This document shows, piece after piece, positions 1-8,431 of a DNA stretch of 64,000 nucleotides. Source of the stretch: Nipponacmea schrenckii (Eukaryota > Mollusca > Gastropoda > Lottiidae); NCBI GenBank assembly GCA_030562195.1, contig JAUJPP010000003.1:30324602-30388601 (forward strand). Direction: 5' to 3'. The stretch's first letter is position 1. Each line of letters opens with the position of its first letter. The notes under the pieces are model-generated. The model was not told where the DNA came from. It made no database searches and saw only the letters and a list, made by a program, of their open reading frames with translations. The position numbers and the translations under genes were made by a program.

Positions 1-1732
1 TGTAATGTAATCTAGATTGAGCAATGAGAATGTGTATTCTATATTCCAATCCATCGACAAAATCTGTATCAAGTTCGATTTCGATAGGTTTACTGTTTTT
101 ATTACCTACGGGAACATTAGTAATTATTTCTATTTTTCCTCCCTTTGTTACTGTGGAAATTACTACTGTATAAAATTCTTCTAAAATATCTTCATTTTTA
201 ATTACTGATTTTATTTTCAATTTAAAAGGAAATAATATAGTAATAGTCAGATTAAAAAACGTTCTCAACTTAAATTTTGCAACGTTACTTTTCTCAAAAA
301 CAGCTTTAAATTTAGATGGCTCAATTAATTTTCCTTCATATTTTGCAACAAATCCATACTTTTCTAAAATACCATCATTAAAAGGTAAAGTAAAATAATA
401 AGGTTTTTCTATCGGTAGTAATTTTTTATTTATTTCTTGAAACATTTTTTCACTTGACTCAATTTTTTTTATCTAATTCAGATATGGATGATTTTAATCT
501 CTCTAACTCCGCTTCGTCTACTACATTAGCTAATTGTTGCTCGATATAGGTTTTAATTTCTGTTAGTTCATTGTTATCATTAAGTTTAGTCTCTAGATCA
601 GATAATTCTTGTTTTAATTTTTCTTCGCTTATACCTGGTTTGATATTAGCTATTAGTTGTTTTACATTTGATTTTTGCTTTGTAATTTTATAATTTTATT
701 AATTGGGTAATGGATAAATTTAAATTTTGTAATTGCGTTTGATCGGCTACACTAACTAATTGTTGTTGAATATAGGTTTTAATTTCTGTTAGCTCGTTGT
801 TATTATTAGTTTCAAATTTATACAATTCTTGTTTCAGTCTTTCTTCGCTTATACCTGGTTTAATATTTTCTATTAGTTGTTTCAAATCTATTTTCTCTTT
901 TGTAATTCTATCATCTAATTTGGATATTAATGAAATTAAATTCTGTAACCGAGTTTTATCAACCACATTAACTAATTGTTGTCGAACATAAGTTTTAATT
1001 TCTGTTAGTTTACTGTCATCATTAAGTTTCGTCTCTAGATTAGTTAATTCTTGTTTTAATTTTTCTTTGCTTATGCCTGGTTTAATGTTACTTATTAGAT
1101 CTTTAACATTTAACTTTTGCTTTGTAATTTTATCGTCTAGTTGAGATATCAATAAATTTAAATTTTGTAACTGAGATTTATCAACCACATTAACTAATTG
1201 TTGTTGAATATAGGTTTTAATTTCTGTTAGTTCATTATCATCATTGAGTTTCGTTTCAAGATTATATAATTCTTGTTTCAATCTTTCCTCATTTATACCT
1301 GGTTTAATGTTACCTATCAGTTGTTCAATATCTGATTTTTGCTTTGTAATTTTTTCGTCTAGTTGTGATATTAATAAATTTATTCTATCCAACTGAGTTT
1401 TATCGACTATATTAGCTAATTGTTGTTGATAACTTTCTAGTTTTTTATGATGTGAATCTAAAAGTTTTTGATGATTTTTGATGGTTTTAACTATCTTTAT
1501 CTAATACAGTTATTTTTTGATATAAACTTTTAGTTGTTTGACTTAAATAAGCTTTATTTATTGCATCTTTTTTCTGTAGAGGAAATCTTTAATTAGTTAT
1601 TTTGAAATTATTCATACCTATATCACCTTGAAGTGTGTCTCCAGTTTGATCTACAAAATATGGTTTGAATTTATTAAGCGTTAATTTAGGAGCATCATTC
1701 TTTAAGTTTCCTAAACCAAATTTATTTGCCAT
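1..1732 (-). pseudogene. Fiber-like attachment protein, copy A (broken, runs off the window)
   Basis: The start at 1732 reads MANKFGLGNLKN, as in the second copy. An N-terminal tail is followed by the motif GD(I)xMNNFKITNL..P...DAINK, which is typical of trimeric phage and viral fibers. Then comes a coiled-coil shaft of 74-residue repeats, and from about 445 to the edge a beta-rich head beginning KKLLPIEKPYYFTLPFNDG. Frameshifts occur near 1590, 1490 and 690 and between the shaft and head near 465. The gene follows the protease gene by only a few bases. A receptor-binding role is inferred from the architecture and not shown by a known knob family. Confidence 0.7.
545..1427 (-). repeat. Four tandem coiled-coil shaft repeats (about 222 bp each)
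   Basis: Each unit encodes a variant of QQQLVNVVDKTQLQNLNLL, followed by QLDDKITKQK, then NIKPG(I/V), then LETKLND and ELTEIKTYI. Full units are 74 residues (222 bp); one unit lost three residues. The same repeats occur in the fiber at 5203-5640. Pro-Gly in the middle of each unit probably interrupts the helix at regular spacing. Such repeats make the shaft length evolvable by slippage. Confidence 0.85.
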
Positions 1733-1735
1733 TTT

Positions 1736-2142
1736 TTAAACAAGATTTAATACTATTTGTTCAAATGGTTTACCTAAACTTAATTGATATAAAACCCAAA
1801 GAGAAAGTTGACTACAAAATTTATCTCCTGGTTTTTGAATTTGAAAAGTAGGACATTTCATTGGACCATAATTCAAATCAATAATTTCTTTAGTTTCCAT
1901 ATGAATCAAAAAAGTACAGTGAATCCCCCTTGAATAAAGCAGAATGATGAACGCCTTTTTGATCTGAAGTATGGATATTAGTTATAGCATAAAACTTTGT
2001 TTTATTTTTAAGAGATGATATTTCATCGCGCATACAATAAAAAAAAAGGTTTTATGTTTAATTCTTTTGCCCAACTGATTAATTGAAAATTTGAGGTAGT
2101 ATCAGTTCCGTATTTTTGTAAGAATTCTTCGAATGTAATCAT
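1736..2142 (-). pseudogene. Adenain-like (Ulp1-type) maturation protease, copy A
   Basis: This is a disrupted version of the intact gene at 5942-6355. Relative to that copy it lacks about 9-10 bases after the catalytic His region, which removes the SYGLDP part, and it has an extra C in a C-run nearby. The residue after the catalytic Cys is changed from Gly to Ser. The stop codon lies inside the T/A-rich motif that precedes the fiber start, so the two genes are almost contiguous. Confidence 0.75.
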
Positions 2143-2145
2143 TTT

Positions 2146-2868
2146 TTAAAAATCAGTTTTTTGAAGTTCGTTTTGACAAAATCTACCCAAGATTTCTTCA
2201 CCATGTAAATCTACTAAACTGTAAGTTGGTGATGAAGTTTTATTAACTTTATAAATAATAAAGATTTCAATCGTCCAATATCCAACGTAACCTTTTTCGA
2301 ATTTACTTTTATATTTATAAATACGAACTCGATCTCCAACTTTAAATTTGAGTTTGATATTTAAATTCTCTTTTTCAAAATTGTTTTGTGTGTTAATTGA
2401 TTTTATAATATCTGGATTTTTTGAAGCTTCTGTAGGAGTAACTTTTATAGATGAATGAATTTTATTATTATATTCATCGACAACAATAGGTAATATTTTA
2501 AGCCATTTTTGAGAATTCAATTCTGTGATCTTTTTGAATAATTTGTTTTTTAGAGTTCTATTAAATCTCTCAATTACTACAGCTTTACCTTCGTTATATG
2601 TACTGTAAATTTTAAACCCTAAAGATTTCATATTTTTATTATAAAATTCTGTTCCTTGATCTACCCATAACTTTTTTGGTTTTCTATGTTTCATTATTGT
2701 TTCAAATGTTTTTTTTAACAGTTAGACCTGTTTTGTTTTTTAGAGGAATAACCCAAGCGTATCTTGTATATAAATCTATAACTGTTAAGCAATATTTATA
2801 ACCTCCTTCTGGGGGCATATTAATCAAATCAGCTGACCATATATCGTCTTTGTTGAATACTTTCACTT
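2146..2868 (-). pseudogene. Retroviral-type (rve) integrase of the Polinton, copy A
   Basis: The first catalytic Asp lies in DDIWSADLINM near 2830. A frameshift near 2700 then separates it from the open part at 2146-2694, which contains the second Asp (LWVDQGTEFYN) and the catalytic Glu (VIERFNRTLKN). The C-terminal part (KVGDRVRIYK, GYWTIEIF) is an SH3/chromo-like domain usual for Polinton integrases. The expected start follows the conserved T/A motif but reads GTG where ATG is expected, so the start may have been lost. Its role is insertion of the linear viral genome into host DNA. Confidence 0.85.
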
Positions 2869-3292
2869 TTAAAAAGTTTTTAGTTTTCTAAATTCTTTAT
2901 GAATTTCATCTGCTAATCCCATACCTAATTTCATTTTTGATTTTAATAATCTTATGATTAATGCTCTTTCAACTTTTTCTCTAAAAGTGGGATTTGGAAT
3001 GGATTCTAATTTTATCATTTGTTTATCTGCTTCATGTCGCATTTCTGTATAGTTTGTCGTGTTTAAGTGCAGCAGCATCAACTGTATTAACAGGTTCTTC
3101 ACATGGTTTTGGATTATCATTTTCATCCAATCGTAAATCTAACCTAGTTCCCGGACCAGTGTAATTATGACCTGGAAGATGTTTCTCATCTTTATATTTA
3201 GCCCATGGAAAACCTGGAAATTTAGTTAGAGATTTTTGAATGTCTCCTGATCCGAAATAAGTTGTAGGGGAGTGAATGTTTATTAAAGACAT
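2869..3292 (-). pseudogene. Parvovirus-type phospholipase A2 domain protein, copy A
   Basis: The first 85 residues (start at 3292, MSLINIHSPTTYFGSG) contain the Ca-binding loop HNYTGPGT and the catalytic pair in AAALKHDKLY. A deletion of about 14 bp near 3030 relative to the second copy shifts the frame. The remainder, up to the stop at 2869, continues in another frame (MIKLESIPNPTFREKVERA and onward) and ends just before the integrase. In parvoviruses such a domain acts in endosome escape; a similar role here is inferred. Confidence 0.8.
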
Positions 3293-3337
3293 TTTTTGGT
3301 TATTTAAAAGGGAGTGAGGGTGGGCAAATAGTAGTAT
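3293..3337. repeat. Truncated viral terminus; palindrome lost
   Basis: The sequence matches 17048-17090 (PLA2 leader, G-rich tract, then GTAGTAT). After 3337 it switches directly to sequence found inside the polymerase gene at 8594. The junction lies in a shared TATGA/ATATGA microhomology. The G-tract is also degraded to GGGAGTGAGGGTGGG, so the G-quadruplex motif of the other copies is not complete here. Confidence 0.85.
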
Positions 3338-4634
3338 GAATTTATCTTTCTTTAATGTTCAGATGATTTCTAGAGTTGTCAATAATATGAGTGAAAAATC
3401 AGATAGTTCAGATTGGTATTTTACTGGTCATATAATATATCGTAAAGATGATTTCAAACCAATCAAAAGATCAAACATAGGAAAAGGAACTCAATTGCTA
3501 TTTACAATCAATGAATACGTTGGAAAATATTGTTATATTCCAACTGACGGAGCTTGTTTTATCAAGTGTGTAAATTATGTTTTGAAACGAGATTTAACAA
3601 ACGAATTTAATAAATTCATTTATTCCTATTCAAAACATAACAGAAAGGGAATTATGACTCAAGCTCGAATCGGAGAATTCAATGAAAAAAAGGAATGAAT
3701 GAAATGAAAAATGAAACTTCGTTCCACATTTATAACCCTAAAGATAGAACTTTATATCCTAGAAAAATAAACACTCAAAATGGGTTTTGTATTTACACAA
3801 TAATCATTTCTGTTTGATAAAAAGAGATAACAAAAGTTTAGGAATAATTGAAATAGAAAACAACTATGAACAAGTATGAAAATCCTGTGTTAACGAAAAC
3901 ATTAAACTTTTTTCAGAATTTAATCCAGCGTCCATGTCACAAAACTCCGAACCTGAAACTCTTTATTCTTGGGATTCTGAGACCTATACAGAAAAAGAAA
4001 CTGGTAAAACAATACCATATGCATGTTCTTTAGTCAATTTGGAAAAGGTGCGAAAAATATTAGAACGAATAAATTGTCGTTTCCCAGATCTAAAACCCAC
4101 AGATAATGTCCCTGAAGAATTATATGAAAAAATAATGAATATAGTTCATATATTTGTAGGTACAGATTGTATAGATCAAATGTTAAAATATTTAGGAAAT
4201 GTTGATCAAAAACAATTAACTTTAGTTTCTCATAACGGTAGTGGTTTTGATAATTGGATTATTATTAAAAATATGTCAAAATTAACTCACTGTTCTCTCA
4301 AAACCACAAGAGGCATACTTCGTTTACCAATATCTAATTTATATACAGAAAAGTCTTTACAGAAAAAATGGAACAATGAAAAGAAGTTTAACAACAATAA
4401 CAATTATCTTCAAAAAATAAATTTCACTTGTTCATATCAACATGTAGCAAGAAGTTTAAAAGATTGGGGAAAATCATCAGAATTACCAATGCATTTAAGA
4501 AGGATTGATTTAGATATTGCGTCTATAAACGAATCAAATTGGGAGTCCCGAAGAGAAGAATGGGAACCTTATGCTAAAAAAGATACTATATGTTTAGGCA
4601 TGTTTGATCAAATACAATCAAGTTATGACATCTA
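3338..4634 (+). pseudogene. Protein-primed family B DNA polymerase, N-terminal/exonuclease part, copy A
   Basis: This matches 8594-9853. It keeps exonuclease motif I (YSWDSETYTE), an intact motif II (HNGSGFDNW, damaged in the other copy) and motif III (YAKKDT). It is interrupted near 3693 by a short duplication that makes a stop, and another frameshift separates 3698 from the second open part at 3934-4653. The polymerase active site is absent because similarity ends at 4634. It represents only the proofreading half of the enzyme. Confidence 0.85.
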
Positions 4635-5202
4635 TTGTAAGCGCCAAATCTGAGCCTGAGGGAATTGCTGTTTGGGCTCACAGAAGTGACTGGACTGGAC
4701 GANNNNNNNNNNNNNNNNNNNNNNNNNNNNNNNNNNNNNNNNNNNNNNNNNNNNNNNNNNNNNNNNNNNNNNNNNNNNNNNNNNNNNNNNNNNNNNNNNN
4801 NNNNNNNNNNNNNNNNNNNNNNNNNNNNNNNNNNNNNNNNNNNNNNNNNNNNNNNNNNNNNNNNNNNNNNNNNNNNNNNNNNNNNNNNNNNNNNNNNNNN
4901 NNNNNNNNNNNNNNNNNNNNNNNNNNNNNNNNNNNNNNNNNNNNNNNNNNNNNNNNNNNNNNNNNNNNNNNNNNNNNNNNNNNNNNNNNNNNNNNNNNNN
5001 NNNNNNNNNNNNNNNNNNNNNNNNNNNNNNNNNNNNNNNNNNNNNNNNNNNNNNNNNNNNNNNNNNNNNNNNNNNNNNNNNNNNNNNNNNNNNNNNNNNN
5101 NNNNNNNNNNNNNNNNNNNNNNNNNNNNNNNNNNNNNNNNNNNNNNNNNNNNNNNNNNNNNNNNNNNNNNNNNNNNNNNNNNNNNNNNNNNNNNNNNNNN
5201 NN
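4635..5202. other. Unmatched 68 bp followed by a 500-N assembly gap
   Basis: Bases 4635-4702 do not match the polymerase of the second copy and I recognise nothing in them. Bases 4703-5202 are exactly 500 N, a conventional scaffold gap. The adjacency of copy A to the next copy is therefore not proven. Confidence 0.95.
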
Positions 5203-5937
5203 TTCAGTTAGTTCATTGCTATCATTTAGTTTCGTCTCTAGATTAATTAATTCTTGTTTTAATTTTTCTTCGCTTATGCCTGGTTTAATATTATCTATTA
5301 GTTGATTTACATTTGATTTTTGTTTGGTAATTTTATCATCTAATTGAGTTATTAATAAGTTTAAATTTTGTAATTGAGTTTTATCGGCTACACTAACTAA
5401 TTGTTGTTGAATATAGGTTTTAATTTCTGTTAATTCATTATTGTCATTTAGTTTCGTTTCAAGATTTGATAATTCTTGTTTCAATGTTTCTTCATTTACC
5501 CCTGGTTTAATGTTACCTATCAGTTGTTTAATATCTGATTTTTGCTTTGTAATTTTATCGTCTAGTTGTGATATTAATAAATTTATTCTGTCCAACTGAG
5601 TTTTATCAACTATATTAGCTAATTGTTGTTGATAACTTTCTAGTTTTTCATGATGTGAGTTTAAAAGTTTTTGATGGTTTTCTAATTGGTTTTTACTATC
5701 TTTATCTAATACAGTTATTTTTTGATGTAAACTTTTAGTTGTTTGAGTTAAATAACCTTTATTTATTGCATCCTTTTTATGTTGAGGAAATTTTAAATTA
5801 GTTATTTTGAAATTATTCATATCTATATCACCTTGAAGTGTGTCTCCAGTTTGATCTACAAAATATGGTTTGAATTTATTAAGCGTTAATGTAGGAACTT
5901 CATTCTTTAAGTTTCCTAGACCAAATTTATTTGCCAT
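5203..5937 (-). CDS. Fiber-like attachment protein (partial, cut by the assembly gap)
   Basis: The start at 5937 (MANKFGLGNLKNEV) is chosen because the protease stop lies 5 bases upstream inside TTTAAAAAAATG; an in-frame Met four codons earlier is less likely. Residues 1-60 form a tail with DTLQGDIDMNNFKITNLKFP and DAINKGYL, followed by a heptad-rich stalk (HQKITVLDKDSKNQLENHQK) and nearly two 74-residue shaft repeats before the gap. The frame is open throughout. The tail motif is shared with trimeric tail-fiber proteins, so a vertex spike is likely. The head is not visible here but homologous sequence lies at 7209-7837 and 1-445. Confidence 0.7.
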
Positions 5938-5941
5938 TTTT

Positions 5942-6355
5942 TTAAACAAGATTTAATACTATTTGTTCAAATGGTTTACCCAAACTTAATTGATATAAAA
6001 CCCAAAGAGAAAGTTGTCCACAAAATTTATCTCCTGGTTTTTGAATTTGAAAAGTAGAACATTTTATTGGACCATAATTTAAATCAATAATTTCTTTAGT
6101 TGGATCTAATCCATATGAATCAAAAAAATACATTGAATCCCCTTTGAATAAAGCAGAATGATGGACGCCTTTTTGATCTGAAGTATGGATATTAGTTATA
6201 GCATAAAACTTTGTTTTATCTTTAAGAGATGATATTTCATCACGCATACAGTAGTAAAAAGGTTTTATATTTAATTCTTCTGCCCATCTGATTAATTGAA
6301 AATTTGTGGTAGTATCTGTTCCGTATTTTTGTAAGAATTCTTTAAAAGTAATCAT
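5942..6355 (-). CDS. Adenain-like cysteine protease (137 aa)
   Basis: This intact ORF belongs to the adenovirus-protease/Ulp1 fold used by Polintons to cleave capsid precursors. Visible catalytic elements are His at 65/66 (KGVHHSALF), Asp79 (MYFFDSYGLDP), Gln in FQIQKPGD (103 or 105) and Cys112 (KFCGQLSLWVLY). The length is shorter than adenovirus protease (about 200 aa) but usual for Polinton versions. The start follows TTTTTAAATAATG and overlaps the end of the integrase remnant context; the fiber start follows its stop by a few bases. It is one of the few undamaged viral genes in the window. Confidence 0.85.
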   Translation of the reverse strand: MITFKEFLQKYGTDTTTNFQLIRWAEELNIKPFYYCMRDEISSLKDKTKFYAITNIHTSDQKGVHHSALFKGDSMYFFDSYGLDPTKEIIDLNYGPIKCSTFQIQKPGDKFCGQLSLWVLYQLSLGKPFEQIVLNLV

Positions 6356-6358
6356 TAT

Positions 6359-6663
6359 TTAAAAATCAGTTTTTTGAAGTTCGTTTTGATAAAATCTACC
6401 CAAGATTTCTTCACCATGTAAATGTACTAAACTGTAAGTTGGTGGTGAAGTTTTATTAACTTTATCAATAATAAAGATTTCATTCGTCCAATATCCAACA
6501 TAACCTTTTTCGAATTTACTTTTATATTTATAAATACGAACTCTATCTCCAACTTTAAATTTGAGTTTAATATTTAAATTCTCATTTTCAAAATTGTTTT
6601 GTGTGTTAATTGATTTTATAATATCTGGATTTTTTGAAGCTTCTGTAGGAGTAACTTTTATAG
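6359..6663 (-). pseudogene. C-terminal remnant of rve integrase
   Basis: Only the C-terminal region after the catalytic core remains (SSIKVTPTEASKNPD, KVGDRVRIYK, GYWTNEIFIIDKV). A deletion of about 460 bp relative to copy A joins it at 6663/6664 to the PLA2 gene, removing all three acidic catalytic residues. This arm therefore cannot encode an active integrase. Confidence 0.85.
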
Positions 6664-7070
6664 ATGAATGCATTTAGTCCCATACCTAATTTCATTTTTG
6701 ATTTTAATAATCTTATGATTAATGCTCTTTCAACTTTTTCTCTAAAAGTGGGATTTGGAATAGATTCTAATTCTTTAATCATTTGTTTATCTGCTGCATG
6801 TCGAAATTGTAAGTCTTCATTTCTGTATAGTTTGTCGTGTTTAAGTGCAGCAGCATCAACTCTATTAACAGGTTCTTCACCTGGTTTTGGATTATCATTT
6901 TCATCCAATCGTAAATCTAACCTAGTTCCCGGACCAGTGTAGTTATGACCTGGAAGATGTTTCTCACCTTTATATTTAGCCCATGGGAAACCGGGAAGTT
7001 TAGTTAGAGAATTTTGAATGTCTCCTGATCCGAAATAAGTTGTAGGGGAGTGAATGTTTATTAAAGACAT
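6606..7070 (-). CDS. Parvovirus-type phospholipase A2 domain protein
   Basis: Start at 7070 (MSLINIHSPTTYFGSG). Residues 41-49 hold the Ca-binding loop GHNYTGPGT and residues 72-82 hold DAAALKHDKLY with the His78-Asp79 catalytic pair, the signature of parvoviral VP1 PLA2 domains. After residue 132 the reading frame runs across the 6663/6664 deletion into integrase DNA in another frame, so the last 22 residues are not native. It is the gene nearest the terminus, reading away from it, with TTTTAAAT upstream as a possible TATA-like element. A membrane-penetration role in virion entry is inferred from parvoviruses. PLA2 domains are known in some adintovirus-like elements. Confidence 0.85.
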   Translation of the reverse strand: MSLINIHSPTTYFGSGDIQNSLTKLPGFPWAKYKGEKHLPGHNYTGPGTRLDLRLDENDNPKPGEEPVNRVDAAALKHDKLYRNEDLQFRHAADKQMIKELESIPNPTFREKVERALIIRLLKSKMKLGMGLNAFIYKSYSYRSFKKSRYYKIN

Positions 7071-7095
7071 TTTTGGTGATGTATTTTATTGAAAA

Positions 7096-7110
7096 GGGAG
7101 GGCGGGTGGG
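7096..7110 (+). other. G-quadruplex motif beside viral terminus
   Basis: GGGAGGGCGGGTGGG has four G-triplets separated by single bases, the most stable type of intramolecular quadruplex motif. It lies 6 bases from the palindrome and 26 bases from the PLA2 start codon. The identical motif is at 17065-17079. Confidence 0.8.
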
Positions 7111-7115
7111 CAAAT

Positions 7116-7208
7116 AAGTAGTATATGAGCTTACAGATATCCGGTAGCTCGGAGCGGAGCGGAGCGAAGCGGAGGGGTGCCGGATATCTGTAAGCTCATA
7201 TACTACTT
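7116..7208. repeat. Palindromic viral terminus at a head-to-head genome junction
   Basis: Arms 7116-7144 and 7180-7208 are perfect 29 bp inverted repeats (AAGTAGTATATGAGC inward to CCGG). The 35 nt centre is GA-rich and contains repeats of CGGAG. On the left PLA2 reads away to the left; on the right fiber-head sequence reads to the right. The arrangement is what replication of a hairpin-ended linear genome gives at an unresolved junction. Alternatively it is a conventional TIR shared by two insertions. Confidence 0.85.
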
Positions 7209-7837
7209 CCTTTTAAATTGAAAATAAAATCAGTAATTAAAAATGAAGATATAAAACGTATACCAAATGTAATTCTATATAAAGTAAAAATTTTCACAAT
7301 AACAAAGGGAGGAAAAAACGAAATGGTTAGGACGTTTTCTGTAGATAGTAGTAAAAACCAAAAACCTATCGAAATCAAACTTGATACAGATTTTGTCGAT
7401 GGATTGGAATATGAAATAACTTTTGATAATACTAATGTATTAGTAAATAGTATAGTTAATAGAAAAGAAATACCACTTCTCGTTACTGAATACCATTTAT
7501 ATTTCCTGGATTTGATATTAATGACAAATGAAAAACCACTAAGTGTAAATTTGATAAATAATAAGGATTTACAAAAGGAAGGAAGAAAAAATATACATTT
7601 TTGAAATGGAAAGAATTTGAACATATAAGATTTTATTTTGAGTTTGATAATATTTTTACTTCAATTGATATTCATAAATCTCAAGTAAATAAAGCATTTG
7701 TAACAGTTCCCATATTTATAAAAGAAAATGATGCAAATAGAGATTACTTTGCACGTTTTAAAATAGAAAGTATAACAGAACTGATACCAGAGTCAAGACT
7801 TTTACCTAAAAATGTTAATTATATACCTCAATTATAG
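7209..7837 (+). pseudogene. Fiber head domain remnant
   Basis: Directly after the palindrome the sequence equals the interior of the fiber head in copy A (same LKIKSVIKNEDI and PIEI(K/E)LDTDFVDGLEY stretches, opposite strand at 1-235). The N-terminal half of the gene is missing. One frameshift near 7595 separates 7218-7604 from 7601-7837, which ends in a stop. The content is beta-rich (LVTEYHLYFLDLIL, RFYFEFDNIF), compatible with a globular head, but no known fold is recognisable by eye. Confidence 0.65.
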
Positions 7838-7946
7838 ATAACAATTGTTATAGAATATCTTGGTTATAAAAACAAAGGCCATCGAATATTTATGTTTACG
7901 AGAAACATTGGTTTATCACAAATACAGTTAATTTAATTCTTAAAAA

Positions 7947-8431
7947 ATGAATACCGAAGAGTTAAACACACAGAATTTACAAGATGTTATGATGCGTAAA
8001 CACAAAGAGTTAGAAGGAGAATTTAATCATTACAAAAAGTTAACAAAATGTTGGAGTAAGATAGACACTACTTTTAAAACTGTAAGTGTTATATCAGCTT
8101 GTCTTATAGCAACAGCAACTACTATAACAGCAAGTATTTCTCTTCCAATATTTATTCCAACTATCTTAGGAGCTCTTACAGATATTCAAACATCTTCATG
8201 TGGTTTAATTACTATTGGGTTTACCTCTAAAAAGAAATTATATTATAAAACCATATCAAATTTAATAAGAACATATTTAGATAAATTATTTATTTTTTCG
8301 AAAGAAGCAAATCTGTTAAAATAATTACCATAGAAGAACTCGAAGAATTTAATGAAATATTCGATGAATTGTTAACAAAAATTGAATCATTAAAAATAGA
8401 ACATAAAAAATTGAAAAAGAAACATGACTAA
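7947..8431 (+). pseudogene. Predicted membrane protein with coiled coil
   Basis: The start is within CTTAAAAAATGAATACC. An N-terminal helical part (MRKHKELEGEFNHYKKLTKC) precedes two hydrophobic segments (VSVISACLIATATTITASIS and LPIFIPTILGAL) and then an acidic/basic coiled coil (EELEEFNEIFDELLTKIE) in a shifted frame after about 8305. The stop overlaps the polymerase ATG by 8 bases. Similar hydrophobic-plus-coil proteins are common next to Polinton polymerases; their function is not known to me. Confidence 0.55.

Larger units (their letters stand above)
1..4634. mobile_element. Endogenous Polinton/adintovirus-like element, copy A (rearranged)
   Basis: This stretch carries fiber, protease, integrase and PLA2 genes on the minus strand and then, across a broken terminus at about 3337, a plus-strand DNA polymerase fragment. 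It parallels 5203-9840 closely (the polymerase parts differ by only a few percent), so the two are tandem or allelic duplicates. Every gene has at least one frameshift. It runs off the left edge of the window and stops matching at 4634, shortly before an assembly gap. Assignment to the Polinton/adintovirus group rests on the combination of protein-primed PolB, rve integrase and adenain-like protease. Confidence 0.85.
5203..7208 (-). mobile_element. Polinton/adintovirus-like element, inverted arm joined head to head to copy B
   Basis: On the minus strand from the palindrome at 7116-7208 the order is PLA2, integrase remnant, protease and fiber, ending at the assembly gap. The genes are spaced by only a few bases, like a viral late cluster. 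The protease and PLA2 reading frames are open here, while most of the integrase is deleted. This arm mirrors the missing left part of copy B. Confidence 0.85.

Noticed and set aside
4604..5305. Long open frames on both strands across the N block
   Set aside because: They exist only because N codons are not stops. Only the minus-strand fiber part from 5203 onward is real sequence.
7116..7208. Palindrome read as a transcription terminator or tRNA-like gene
   Set aside because: There is no tRNA anticodon arm or Pol III boxes, and the same sequence marks the element boundary at 17175.
7196..7624. Minus-strand hydrophobic ORF beginning in the palindrome
   Set aside because: It is antisense to the fiber head, whose homology with the copy at 1-235 establishes the plus strand as coding.
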